This document shows, piece by piece, positions 25,028 through 32,737 of a DNA stretch of 64,000 nt (positions within the stretch are counted from its first letter, which is position 1; every line of letters starts with the position of its first letter). Under the pieces are notes generated by a model, which saw nothing but the letters and a program-made list of their open reading frames with translations, was not told the DNA's origin and ran no database searches. This DNA is from Salisediminibacterium beveridgei (lineage in GTDB: Bacteria > Bacillota > Bacilli > Bacillales > Salisediminibacteriaceae): NCBI RefSeq assembly GCF_001721685.1, contig NZ_CP012502.1:2232001-2296000 (forward strand), read 5' to 3'. The translations under genes were made by a program, and so were the position numbers.

Positions 25028-26827
25028 ATGTTCAAAAAAATGCAAAGTCTGTCCTGGAAATACGCCTCTGTATTCCTGATCACCGTTCTCCTGTTTATTC
25101 TTTCCTCGTTTGCTGTAAGCGTTCTATTATCGAACACGGAAGAAGAAGTTCAGTATTTGAACGAAAGTTCCGGGCATGGTCAAACCCTCGCTGAAATGGA
25201 ATTACATACGCAAGAACAGTTTCTGATGCTGACACAGTTTATGGTCAGTCCGAACAACACCACACCCCGTCTGTTTGAGGAAACGTACGAAACTTTTACT
25301 GCCATGGCGGCGGAAATCGAACCACATCTCTCATCGGAGGAAGCCGGATTTCTGCTTCAATCCGCCGTCGATCACAACCTGGAAATTGCGGAAGCCTTCC
25401 GGAATTATGACGCCCTTCCTGCTGATGAGCAGACTGACCGTTTACAACAACGTATCATTGAAGACGCTGGTGCTGCCTACCAGACCAGTTCTTTTGCTTT
25501 CGGTGAACTACGGTCGTTGATGGGCGAAGAGGCAGATCATGCTGCAACATCTGTTTATTCAAGTTTTGACGCCACGACCACTTTATTAATGTATTCAATC
25601 CTCCTTTCCATCGCGGTAGGACTGATCATTCTGTACGTGGTAAACCGGGGTGTTCAAAAACATCTGAAGGGAATTCTCAGCTTCAGTGAACGCATTGCTC
25701 AAGGCGATTTAACTTCTGAGCCTTTGAATATCAAGGGGCATGGTGAGTTTGCCCAGATCGGCGCATCACTGAATACGATGAAACATGCGCTCGACGGTAT
25801 CCTGACTGATCTCTCAGACGTTTCCGGCAGTATCACCGGCCGCAGCAAAGAGCTTGACGATACGGCCCATTACCTCGATACAGAAAGCAAGGTCGTTTCA
25901 GACCGCCTGCACGAACTGATTGCAACGGTTGAAGAACAATCGGCCTCGCTGACAGAAATCGCGGGCACAAATAACGGGTTCAACGGCCGCATTAAAGAGA
26001 TTGAATCCTCCAGTCAGGCGATGAAAACGTCATCCGGCGCCGTATCTGACAGCACACGACATGGTATTTCCCTGATGCGTGATGCGGTTGATCGCATGAA
26101 ACAGATCAGCGGATCCGTGGATCAGTCCACTTCGAAGGTGGATGCGCTCGTCAACCGGGCCGAAGAAATGATGACCTTCACCGAAGCAATTAACGCCATC
26201 GCCGACAAAACGAACCTGCTGGCCATCAATGCTTCCATCGAAGCGGCACGCGCCGGGCAGCACGGAAAAGGCTTTGCTGTTGTAGCAGATGAAATCCGGA
26301 TTCTTTCTTCTGATGTCAACCGGACAACAGGTGAAATGAATGACGTGATCAACGTATTTCGTGAGGAAGCCGGCACGATCGCAAACGAACTGAAAACATC
26401 CAGTGAACATACCCAGGAAGAACAAATGCAAATGCAGGGAAATATTGAGACCCTTTCAAAAATCGAAGAAATGGTCGATCAACTGGTGGACGGGATCGAT
26501 CAATCTTCGAACAGTCTCTCCGTTATGGCAAAGGAAAGTGCGGAGATCAATGATTCATTGGAAGAACTGACGACCCTCTCTTCCAAAACGAACGAATACA
26601 TCGATGAAGCCAGTCAATCTGTTTATGAGCAGAACACGATGATCGGGAAGATGAACACGCACACATCGAACCTGAACGACAACGCTGTGACCCTGAATCA
26701 GGCTATGGCTCGTTTTCAGAACCATAAAAATGTTGACGATGCGAAACAAACTGATCTTGCACCGGTACCTCAACGTAAAAAAAGAATCCGGTTTTCTTTG
26801 CCTAAATGGCTGAAGAAATCGGCTTAA
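25028..26827 (+). CDS. Methyl-accepting chemotaxis protein, two-helix type with HAMP
   Basis: This 599-residue receptor has a first membrane helix at about 15-38, an extracellular helical-bundle-like domain to about 185, and a second helix near 188-208. A HAMP domain ([16 protein letters not shown]) and the signalling domain with tip [24 protein letters not shown] follow. The tail is basic ([15 protein letters not shown]), unusual for a C-terminal pentapeptide-tethered receptor, and may associate with the membrane. GGAGG lies 8 bases before the ATG. The promoter is near-consensus with a cre-like site. Confidence 0.93.
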   Translation: MFKKMQSLSWKYASVFLITVLLFILSSFAVSVLLSNTEEEVQYLNESSGHGQTLAEMELHTQEQFLMLTQFMVSPNNTTPRLFEETYETFTAMAAEIEPHLSSEEAGFLLQSAVDHNLEIAEAFRNYDALPADEQTDRLQQRIIEDAGAAYQTSSFAFGELRSLMGEEADHAATSVYSSFDATTTLLMYSILLSIAVGLIILYVVNRGVQKHLKGILSFSERIAQGDLTSEPLNIKGHGEFAQIGASLNTMKHALDGILTDLSDVSGSITGRSKELDDTAHYLDTESKVVSDRLHELIATVEEQSASLTEIAGTNNGFNGRIKEIESSSQAMKTSSGAVSDSTRHGISLMRDAVDRMKQISGSVDQSTSKVDALVNRAEEMMTFTEAINAIADKTNLLAINASIEAARAGQHGKGFAVVADEIRILSSDVNRTTGEMNDVINVFREEAGTIANELKTSSEHTQEEQMQMQGNIETLSKIEEMVDQLVDGIDQSSNSLSVMAKESAEINDSLEELTTLSSKTNEYIDEASQSVYEQNTMIGKMNTHTSNLNDNAVTLNQAMARFQNHKNVDDAKQTDLAPVPQRKKRIRFSLPKWLKKSA

Positions 26828-26841
26828 GTAAAGGCAACTCA

Positions 26842-26923
26842 GCTTTTCGCCAAGCAGGTTTTTAAAAGCTTCAGTTCTACTGATACTTCACTCCTTTCGC
26901 AAATGTACGCTTCCTGAGCAGTA
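26842..26923 (+). repeat. Degenerate intergenic repeat, copy A
   Basis: About 80 bases starting GCTTTTCGCCAAGC and containing TGATACTTCACTCCTTTCGC resemble 33849-33933 (GCTTCTCGCCCAGC ... TTATACTTCAATCCTTTAGG) in the same order and spacing, at very roughly two-thirds identity by eye. Both copies lie beside transcription units in non-coding DNA. Its nature (mobile remnant, RNA element) is unknown. Confidence 0.45.
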
Positions 26924-26931
26924 ACATCAAA

Positions 26932-26973
26932 ACGCCCTGAAGATGATTTCCCGGGAAATCATCTTCAGGGCGT
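26932..26973. terminator. Terminator formed by a 42-base perfect palindrome
   Basis: Arms 26932-26952 and 26953-26973 are exact reverse complements with no spacer. CCTTTATT follows on plus and TTTTGATG on minus. It probably terminates the upstream chemoreceptor gene. Confidence 0.7.
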
Positions 26974-27061
26974 CCTTTATTCTTGCAGATTCCGGCAAGT
27001 GAGACTAAACTGAACACTAGAAATGTGGCAGAGCCCTGACCTTTCGGAGGAACGATATCGC

Positions 27062-27721
27062 ATGAAAAAATTACTCACCTTAAGCACGACCATAACCGTC
27101 ATTTTGACGGCAGCCATCCTCGCTCTGTTTTTGTCATTGGCAAACAGCAGCTGGTTCGCCTTTGAACCCCCAGAACCGGAAGTGCCTGAGCGGGTGATTG
27201 CACAGGATGAAATCCCTGGTGATTTCATCCCCCTCTATCAGGAAGCGGGCGCAGCCTATGAAATTCCTTGGCAACTTTTAGCTGCAGTTCACCGGGTAGA
27301 GACCATTTTTTCCACGATGGACCCCTTAATCAGTCCAGCAGGAGCCGAAGGCCATATGCAGTTTATGCCCTGCACCTGGACAGGATGGTCTCACCCCACT
27401 TGCGGCGAACTCGGACTCGGTGCGATCTCAGAGACCGAAAAGGTGGATCCGGATAGGATTGCACGCTACGGAGGATATGGTGTCGATGCAACAGATTCGG
27501 GAACCGCTGATCCCTTTGAAATCAGGGACGCCATTTTCAGCGCAGCCCATTATCTCGCCAGTGCCGGTGCCGCCGAAGGAGACATTGAAGGGGCTATATA
27601 CGACTACAACCGCGCTGACTGGTATGTTGACGATGTACTCAGCTACTATGAACGTTACCGGAGCGGTTATTCCACCATTGATCTTGAAGAAGAAGGTATC
27701 CAAGTCCAGCACGTCGAATGA
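27062..27721 (+). CDS. Lytic transglycosylase-like exported protein
   Basis: This 219-residue protein has one N-terminal hydrophobic anchor (residues 8-30) and an SLT/lysozyme-like domain. The likely catalytic Glu is in LLAAVHRVETIFSTM, and AGAEGHMQFMPCTWTGW matches the GLMQ-type motif. AIYDYNRADWYVDDVL is the usual C-terminal motif. It would cleave peptidoglycan between MurNAc and GlcNAc. The start at 27062 has GGAGG upstream with rather long spacing. An intergenic structured element follows the gene. Confidence 0.85.
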   Translation: MKKLLTLSTTITVILTAAILALFLSLANSSWFAFEPPEPEVPERVIAQDEIPGDFIPLYQEAGAAYEIPWQLLAAVHRVETIFSTMDPLISPAGAEGHMQFMPCTWTGWSHPTCGELGLGAISETEKVDPDRIARYGGYGVDATDSGTADPFEIRDAIFSAAHYLASAGAAEGDIEGAIYDYNRADWYVDDVLSYYERYRSGYSTIDLEEEGIQVQHVE

Positions 27722-27800
27722 CCGTGTCTTTTTTCGGGGGCTGGGAGAAAAAGATTTACTCAAAATGAACACACGAACCTTTTAAAATGGATTTAATATT

Positions 27801-27971
27801 CGTGCCAATCGAACACGAGACGCCTGTGGCGGATGTAGACACAGTGAGGAACGAACTGATCTCGCCCAGGTACCTTTAGATGGAAAGCAAGAGCTGAAAA
27901 TCCACCGTCGGTACTTTTCCGACGGTTAGTTGAAGCCTTGCCCATGGCAAGCGAAGTGTTCGATTGACACG
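27801..27971 (+). ncRNA. Candidate structured RNA (or small inverted-repeat element), family unknown
   Basis: A 16-bp terminal stem with a single mismatch (27801-27816 with 27956-27971) encloses several internal hairpins. These are CGCC-TGT-GGCG (27821-27831); CAGT...ACTG (27842-27858) within a possible GGCG...CGCC stem (27828-27867); an 8-bp stem ACCGTCGG / CCGACGGT (27904-27926); and CTTGCC-CAT-GGCAAG (27938-27952). No reading frame fits it. The nested pairing points to a folded RNA of about 171 bases; a MITE is the alternative. I see no strong promoter directly upstream. Confidence 0.55.
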
Positions 27972-28009
27972 GTTATAGGAAAATCCCGTAATGTAACCCC
28001 AACCGGATG

Positions 28010-28053
28010 ATCCCGTCTTTAGAGATAGAACTAATCAAAATTAAAGGCGGGAT
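28010..28053 (+). promoter_or_regulatory. Hairpin that would sequester the next gene's ribosome binding site
   Basis: ATCCCGTCTTT (28010-28020) can pair with AAAGGCGGGAT (28043-28053), 11 bp with one G-T wobble. The second arm contains the GGCGGG that serves as Shine-Dalgarno for the ATG at 28058. This could regulate translation, for example by temperature or by the upstream RNA. Confidence 0.45.
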
Positions 28054-28057
28054 AATT

Positions 28058-28678
28058 ATGGAACGCATGATTGGTGTGATTTTGATTTTGATCGCAGCAT
28101 TTCTCTTCAGTCCGGCCGTAGCCGCTGCAGAAAATAACCTGAAATATGAAGATGGCGTGGATCCAAATCATATGGACGTCACGGAAGCGATCCACGATTA
28201 CGTAGAGGAACATTTGGAAGAAAATTTTGCCGGCCGTTACATTGACCGGGACGAACGTGACTTGGGCGTCATTGTCTACCTGTTCACGGAGATGCCTGGT
28301 GATGAACACGTAAGCGCCATGGAAGAACGCCTCGATGAAGATGCAGAATTGGCTATTCAGGTCGCAGAACTGTCGGAAGATGAACTGAACAGTATCCAGC
28401 AGGACATCGACAGTGCCGGTTTCAATTACGGGGATTTCGAGATCACCCATACGGCTTCGATGATTCAGGACACTGCCGTTGAAGTCGGTATCAAGCCGTA
28501 TTCAGATGAAAACGCCCAGGTTATTTATGACGAATTCGGCTCCGATTATGTTAACGTCGTGGAAGGTGAAGAAGCGACTGATGATATGGGCGAGGACAAT
28601 GCGCCATCCGGCGCCGTTCAGGAAGAACGGCAGAACCTCTTTAACCGGATCATTGACTGGTTCAGAAACTTGTTTTGA
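28058..28678 (+). CDS. Secreted acidic protein, unknown
   Basis: This protein of about 206 residues has a signal peptide (MERMIGVILILIAAFLFSPA with AVAAAE cleavage region). The mature chain is acidic and contains HDYVEEHLEENFAGRYIDRDERDLGVIVYLF and ends with an amphipathic basic stretch FNRIIDWFRNLF. No known family is recognised. The length of the exported part and the C-terminal helix suggest a surface-associated protein. Its ribosome binding site lies in a hairpin arm, see 28010-28053. A strong terminator follows. Confidence 0.65.
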   Translation: MERMIGVILILIAAFLFSPAVAAAENNLKYEDGVDPNHMDVTEAIHDYVEEHLEENFAGRYIDRDERDLGVIVYLFTEMPGDEHVSAMEERLDEDAELAIQVAELSEDELNSIQQDIDSAGFNYGDFEITHTASMIQDTAVEVGIKPYSDENAQVIYDEFGSDYVNVVEGEEATDDMGEDNAPSGAVQEERQNLFNRIIDWFRNLF

Positions 28679-28699
28679 TCCACTGATGATCCAACAGAT

Positions 28700-28734
28700 A
28701 AGGAGTCGTGGGAAGTTTTCCCCGACTCCTTTTT
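28700..28734. terminator. Terminator between the secreted-protein gene and thiY
   Basis: AAGGAGTCG / CGACTCCTT arms with an inner GGGAA-TT-TTCCC-like stem and a T-run on the plus strand. Confidence 0.75.
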
Positions 28735-28740
28735 CGAACA

Positions 28741-29745
28741 TTACTCACCAACCAGATTCACAAAAATCTCATCCAGATCCGGTTTCTCACTGATGAATCC
28801 AGTGTCATACAACCAATCGATCGTCTCTTCCCATGAAGATTCTTCCTGACTGCCGAACGCTTCGCCTTCCGCTGTCATTTTCGTGAGCAGGATTTCCATA
28901 CTCTCTTCTTCGACGTCACGAATCAGCGGGAAATTCTCCTGATCTTCGTTACTGAACAACAGATCGAGACTGTCATCCGGGTTCTCTTCCATGAATTCAA
29001 ATCCTCTTGAAGCCGCACGCCAGAACGCATCAATCGTCTCAGGATCTTCCTCAAGCTGGTCTTCATTTGTCACCATCACCAGCTCATAAAACGCAGGAAC
29101 ACCGTGATCCACCGGATTGAAGTAACTGACGTCATGCCCCTGATGACGAAGAACCGGTACCTCATGATTAATGTAGGCTCCGACCACGGCATCCACCTGA
29201 CCGCTGACGATGGATGAACCGAGTTCAAACCCGACATCGATCATTTCCACATCACCCGGATCCGCCCCGGCATCACTGACCATCGTCTCGATTAATGCCT
29301 CGTTCACCGGAATCCCTGGATAGCCTACTGTTTTACCCGCTAAGTCTGCAGGTGAAGAAAGTCCATCTTCCAGGTAAATTATGTGATTCAAGGGCGTTCG
29401 GACAATCGACGCAAACGACACCACCGGGATATCCTGGTTCCTGGCCGTGATGACATCCGGTTGATACGTAATTCCAACCGTCACGTCTCCTGTCGCAGCG
29501 AGATTAATCGGATCCGTCGGGTTTGCCGGAAAACGAATCGTCACATCCAGTCCTTCCTCTTCAAAATACCCATTTTCCAGTGCCACATATAAATAACTGT
29601 GCACCGCATTCGGATACCAGTCGAGCATCAGGTCCACTTCCTGTAATTCTCCTTCTTCCGCAGCATCTGTATTGTCTTCATTGCCACACGCCGCAACCAC
29701 CATTAACACGCTCGCTGCCATTCCTGCTTTCATCCATTTCATCAT
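28741..29745 (-). CDS. thiY: Thiamine-precursor-binding lipoprotein (ThiY-like, NMT1/THI5 family)
   Basis: This protein of about 334 residues has a lipobox (VVAACGN) and the NMT1/THI5-like fold beginning VDLMLDWYPNAVHSYLYVALENGY. Members bind the pyrimidine precursors of thiamine (formyl-aminopyrimidine, HMP). It is the last gene of a three-gene ABC operon below a TPP riboswitch, which makes the ligand class very likely. The start is 29745 or 29742, where GGAGG precedes ATGATG; the first overlaps the permease stop. The frame runs further upstream but only into the permease gene. Confidence 0.9.
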   Translation of the reverse strand: MMKWMKAGMAASVLMVVAACGNEDNTDAAEEGELQEVDLMLDWYPNAVHSYLYVALENGYFEEEGLDVTIRFPANPTDPINLAATGDVTVGITYQPDVITARNQDIPVVSFASIVRTPLNHIIYLEDGLSSPADLAGKTVGYPGIPVNEALIETMVSDAGADPGDVEMIDVGFELGSSIVSGQVDAVVGAYINHEVPVLRHQGHDVSYFNPVDHGVPAFYELVMVTNEDQLEEDPETIDAFWRAASRGFEFMEENPDDSLDLLFSNEDQENFPLIRDVEEESMEILLTKMTAEGEAFGSQEESSWEETIDWLYDTGFISEKPDLDEIFVNLVGE

Positions 29746-30506
29746 CTTTTCCTCCATTTCATTGATTGATATTCCATCCATTTCACGAATAAAAACAGCA
29801 AAATACCCAGAATTGATAAAAGGACAATCGGGGCAAAAACCCCCGCTCCGTCCATTTGCGTCATCATCCGCCTGCTGAAGTATCCAAGACCGCGACTTGC
29901 TCCGAGCCACTCCCCGATCGCTGCTCCAATGACACTCAAGGTCACCGCAACCTTCATCCCCGAAAAAAAATAAGGCAGTGCTGACGGTACCTGAATCTTC
30001 GTGAAGATCTGCCGGGTATTCGCCCCCATCGTCTTTAGGAGTTCAATCTGATCCCGGCTCGAAGATCGCAGTCCATCAAACACCCCCACTGTGATGGGAA
30101 AAAAGGTGATCAACACCGTCACTGCAACCTTGCTCCAAATCGAATAGCCGAACCAGAGAACGAAAATCGGCGCCAAGGCAATGATCGGGATGGTTTGTGA
30201 AGCAATGACCAGTGGATAAAAAGTCCGTTCCATCAGCTGGTACTGGTTCATCGCCACGGCAAGAGCCCCGCCGAACAGGATCGAAATCCCAAGCCCCACA
30301 AGGATCACTTGAAGGGTTGCCGGTAAGTGTACCCCTATCAGGACATCCCGCAGTTCCCATAACCGGATCACTACACCCGAAGGCGTCGGCAAGATAAATG
30401 CCCGGTCATAGATCCGTGCACCGATCTCCCAAAAACTGAGCAACAGGAGTATGAATACCAGAGAACCTGCGTACGGTAACAGCCGCTTTCGTAAAAATGT
30501 CACCAT
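29742..30506 (-). CDS. thiX: Thiamine-precursor ABC transporter permease (ThiX-like)
   Basis: This 254-residue permease has six or so helices and the EAA-type loop DQIELLKTMGANTRQIFTKIQVPSALPYFF. It is of the SsuC/TauC/NMT1 family. It overlaps the ATPase gene upstream (7 bases) and the binding-protein gene downstream (ATGA type), so the three are translationally coupled. The start MVTFLRKR has a site within the ATPase 3' end. Substrate assignment follows from the riboswitch and the ThiY-type binding protein. Confidence 0.9.
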   Translation of the reverse strand: MVTFLRKRLLPYAGSLVFILLLLSFWEIGARIYDRAFILPTPSGVVIRLWELRDVLIGVHLPATLQVILVGLGISILFGGALAVAMNQYQLMERTFYPLVIASQTIPIIALAPIFVLWFGYSIWSKVAVTVLITFFPITVGVFDGLRSSSRDQIELLKTMGANTRQIFTKIQVPSALPYFFSGMKVAVTLSVIGAAIGEWLGASRGLGYFSRRMMTQMDGAGVFAPIVLLSILGILLFLFVKWMEYQSMKWRKR

Positions 30507-31258
30507 ACCGAACGCCCCCCGCGGATTTTCCGGAGAAGTTCCTGTTTCAATGCCATAAACGCTTCTGTACTTCGCTGTTCGTCAACCCTCGGCCTCGGCA
30601 AATTGACTTCTACCGATTCACACACTCCGCTTACCGGACAGTCATTCATAAGCAAAATCCGGTCCGACAGAAAAACAGCCTCTTCAATATCATGTGTAAT
30701 AAAGACGATCGTTTTCTCCACATCCCGCCATTGCGCCAAGAGCCATTCCTGCATCGCAAAACGGGTAAACGAATCCAGTGCGCTGAACGGTTCGTCCAAT
30801 AAAATAACATCATTGCCTCCGAGGTATGCGCGTAGAAAAGAGACGCGCTGCCGCATCCCCCCTGACAGCTCATGTGGAAACTGATGCTCCGTTCCTGCCA
30901 GGCCGAATTTCTCGATATAAGCCATGACCTGTTTTTTTGCTTCTTTACGCTGGATACCCTGAATTTCCAAGGGCAGTAGGCCATTCTCGAGTATCGTCCG
31001 CCACGGCAGAAGCAGATCCTGCTGGGGCATGTATCCGATTTTCCCCAATCGATTCGTTGTTTCACGATCACGCAGAAGAATCCGTCCTCCATGCGGATTC
31101 TCAAGACCTGCAATCAACCGGAACAACGTGGATTTTCCGACACCGCTCGGCCCTAAGACCGTTACAAACTCCCCTTTTTGGACAGACAGGTTGAAGGACG
31201 TGAAAACAGACGAACCGCCATACGCAAATGAAACATCTTCAAAAGTTAATTCAGCCAT
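30500..31258 (-). CDS. thiZ: Thiamine-precursor ABC transporter ATPase (ThiZ-like)
   Basis: This 252-residue ABC ATPase has Walker A GPSGVGKST, Q-loop GYMPQQDLLLPW, signature LSGGMRQR and Walker B VILLDEPFSALD. The His switch is in FITHDIEEA. It is the first gene after the TPP riboswitch and powers import by ThiX/ThiY. The Q-loop LLPW variant is typical of the NitT/TauT/SsuB-type family. Clear ribosome binding site GAAGGTGAGGGTGCC upstream. Confidence 0.92.
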   Translation of the reverse strand: MAELTFEDVSFAYGGSSVFTSFNLSVQKGEFVTVLGPSGVGKSTLFRLIAGLENPHGGRILLRDRETTNRLGKIGYMPQQDLLLPWRTILENGLLPLEIQGIQRKEAKKQVMAYIEKFGLAGTEHQFPHELSGGMRQRVSFLRAYLGGNDVILLDEPFSALDSFTRFAMQEWLLAQWRDVEKTIVFITHDIEEAVFLSDRILLMNDCPVSGVCESVEVNLPRPRVDEQRSTEAFMALKQELLRKIRGGRSVW

Positions 31259-31298
31259 GGCACCCTCACCTTCTTATGCAAAATGATTTCCATAACGC

Positions 31299-31330
31299 AA
31301 AAAACCACTTCCTGGATTTCAGGAAGTGGT
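31299..31330 (-). terminator. Riboswitch-controlled terminator of the thi operon
   Basis: On the minus strand CCACTTCCTG / CAGGAAGTGG arms are followed by six T. The 5' arm can also pair with GGAAGTGGT at the riboswitch 3' end, giving an antiterminator. This is the expected ON/OFF design. Confidence 0.85.
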
Positions 31331-31410
31331 CAACAGTCGGATTCGGTTCAGCTGCTTTTTATACCCTCAGTATGTGGGTGAAGCGCCTGCTGATTGAACG
31401 AATTGTCTCG

Positions 31411-31499
31411 CACCACTTCCCTACGCTGGTATTATCCAGATCAGGTGACGGGGTTAAGACATTCGTCCCTCTCAGCTTTTCAGCACCCCCAGTGGTTAC
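31411..31499 (-). promoter_or_regulatory. TPP riboswitch (THI element)
   Basis: On the minus strand the conserved pieces occur in order: ACCACTGGGGGTGC, GCTGAGAGGG, AACCCCGTCACCTGATCTGG, and AATACCAGCGTAGGGAAGT. This is an aptamer for thiamine pyrophosphate. Bound TPP should free the terminator at 31299-31330 and stop thiZXY transcription. Confidence 0.95.
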
Positions 31500-31776
31500 T
31501 ATTCAGTTATGGTTCTTTGTAACTTTAACACATTATTCGAAAAATTCAAAATCGGCACACCCGACGTGCCGTCGTCTTCTACACCTGATGATGCCTCATC
31601 CGATATTTAACCAAAATACCCCCACCCGAAATAAATTTGCCGTGTATCAAGTCTTCCAAACGTGTTCTTCAAATTGTCACATTCTAAACAACACGGTTTA
31701 AACACTGATACAAAGGGATTTCAATGCCTGTTCAACGACTTCCTTATCCCCTGTATCATTTAATTGAATCTGCCTG

Positions 31777-31827
31777 TTGACATACCCACTAGGGTATAGT
31801 ATTATTCACTTATACCCGTTGGGGTAT
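31777..31827 (+). promoter_or_regulatory. Promoter with two CsoR/CstR-type operators
   Basis: TTGACA (31777-31782) and TATTAT (31800-31805) have 17-base spacing. One 16-base palindrome, ATACCC-ACTA-GGGTAT (31782-31797), fills the spacer. A second, ATACCC-GTTG-GGGTAT (31812-31827), covers the start of transcription, 30 bases away centre to centre. The pattern ATACCC-N4-GGGTAT matches operators of the CsoR-like sulfur-sensing repressor CstR. Confidence 0.7.
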
Positions 31828-31851
31828 CAAAAATTACTGGAGGGATTCACA

Positions 31852-32508
31852 ATGAAAGATATGGTTTTAGACGGTTCTCAGCAATTTGAAAGAGAAGCAA
31901 CAAGCAAAACAGAAACAAATGATACAACGTATACGTACGGTTCAATCGTCACAAAGTTATTTGCATTATTTACACTTGTCGCAGCGATCGGTTGGACAGT
32001 CAGTACATTCTTAACCGGTATTCACTTCTGGGCTCTTCCACTGCCTGCAGGTGTCGATGTCAGCGGTGGACCGCTAGCCGTTATGACCAGCGAATGGGCA
32101 TACGTGATGGGGATTCCATTGGCATTATTAGGTGCGGTGTATTATCTCAGCGTTCTGATATTCTCAGGTCTCTGGTTCCAGACACGCTCACCATTGGTTC
32201 TTAAAATCCTCACACCGATTACGATCATCGGTGTTGCATCATCTGCAGTCTTTGTTTATTTGCAATTATTCGTAATCAATGCAATCTGCCCGTTCTGTAT
32301 GGTTTCTGCAGGTGCTACAACCGTTTTATTGATTCTTGAAATCATAATGCTGAAAAACAGCAAACTGCCACCTGTTAAACAATTGATCCGCATGGCACCG
32401 CAAACATTCAACATCAAATCCGTCACCTGGATGGTCCTCATGTTCGCAGTAGGTGCACTACCAGTTATTGCCTTCTGGATCGTAACAACAATGCCCATCC
32501 CTGGATAA
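31852..32508 (+). CDS. VKOR-family membrane protein lacking loop cysteines
   Basis: This 218-residue protein has four or five helices and a VKOR-type core: PLAVMTSEWAYVMGIPLALLGAVYYL, then the active-site Cys146-x-x-Cys149 in INAICPFCMVSA. VKOR family enzymes oxidise thiols through a quinone and usually have two more cysteines in the extracellular loop before the first segment. Here that loop (LPLPAGVDVSGG) has none, so it may not pass disulfides to a DsbA-like partner in the usual way. The promoter has two CsoR/CstR-type operators, suggesting a link to copper or sulfane sulfur. ATG at 31852 follows TGGAGGG. Confidence 0.8.
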   Translation: MKDMVLDGSQQFEREATSKTETNDTTYTYGSIVTKLFALFTLVAAIGWTVSTFLTGIHFWALPLPAGVDVSGGPLAVMTSEWAYVMGIPLALLGAVYYLSVLIFSGLWFQTRSPLVLKILTPITIIGVASSAVFVYLQLFVINAICPFCMVSAGATTVLLILEIIMLKNSKLPPVKQLIRMAPQTFNIKSVTWMVLMFAVGALPVIAFWIVTTMPIPG

Positions 32509-32523
32509 ATCAAATTACGAAAT

Positions 32524-32550
32524 GAGCCTGTCTCAAGCGACAGGCTCTTT
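32524..32550. terminator. Terminator after the VKOR-like gene
   Basis: GAGCCTGTC / GACAGGCTC arms with TTTA on the plus strand. On the minus strand it lies just after the stop codon of the alarmone-synthetase relic. Confidence 0.7.
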
Positions 32551-32636
32551 ACTGTTTATCAATCATTTTTTCCGTTGTTTTGTCCCCAACAGCTGCTTTT
32601 GCAGCAGTTGTCAGCTCTTCGATTAAATCCGCTCCA
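32549..32636 (-). pseudogene. C-terminal relic of a small alarmone synthetase
   Basis: Translated on the minus strand, this fragment reads GADLIEELTTAAKAAV then GDKTTEKMIDKQ and a stop. It lines up with PADLIEELTSAAKAVMALDKKMERI of the intact alarmone synthetase at 35045-35776, about 3 kb away. Nucleotide identity is also clear. Nothing upstream continues the frame, so it is the decayed tail of a duplicate gene. Confidence 0.65.
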
Positions 32637-32737
32637 CCACGCTTCACGCAAAATCCGTTACCTGAATGGGACTGCTGTTTACGTTCCCCTGGTAAATGCT
32701 CCATACATGGTAAAAATGCTGATGTATCAAAACATAT

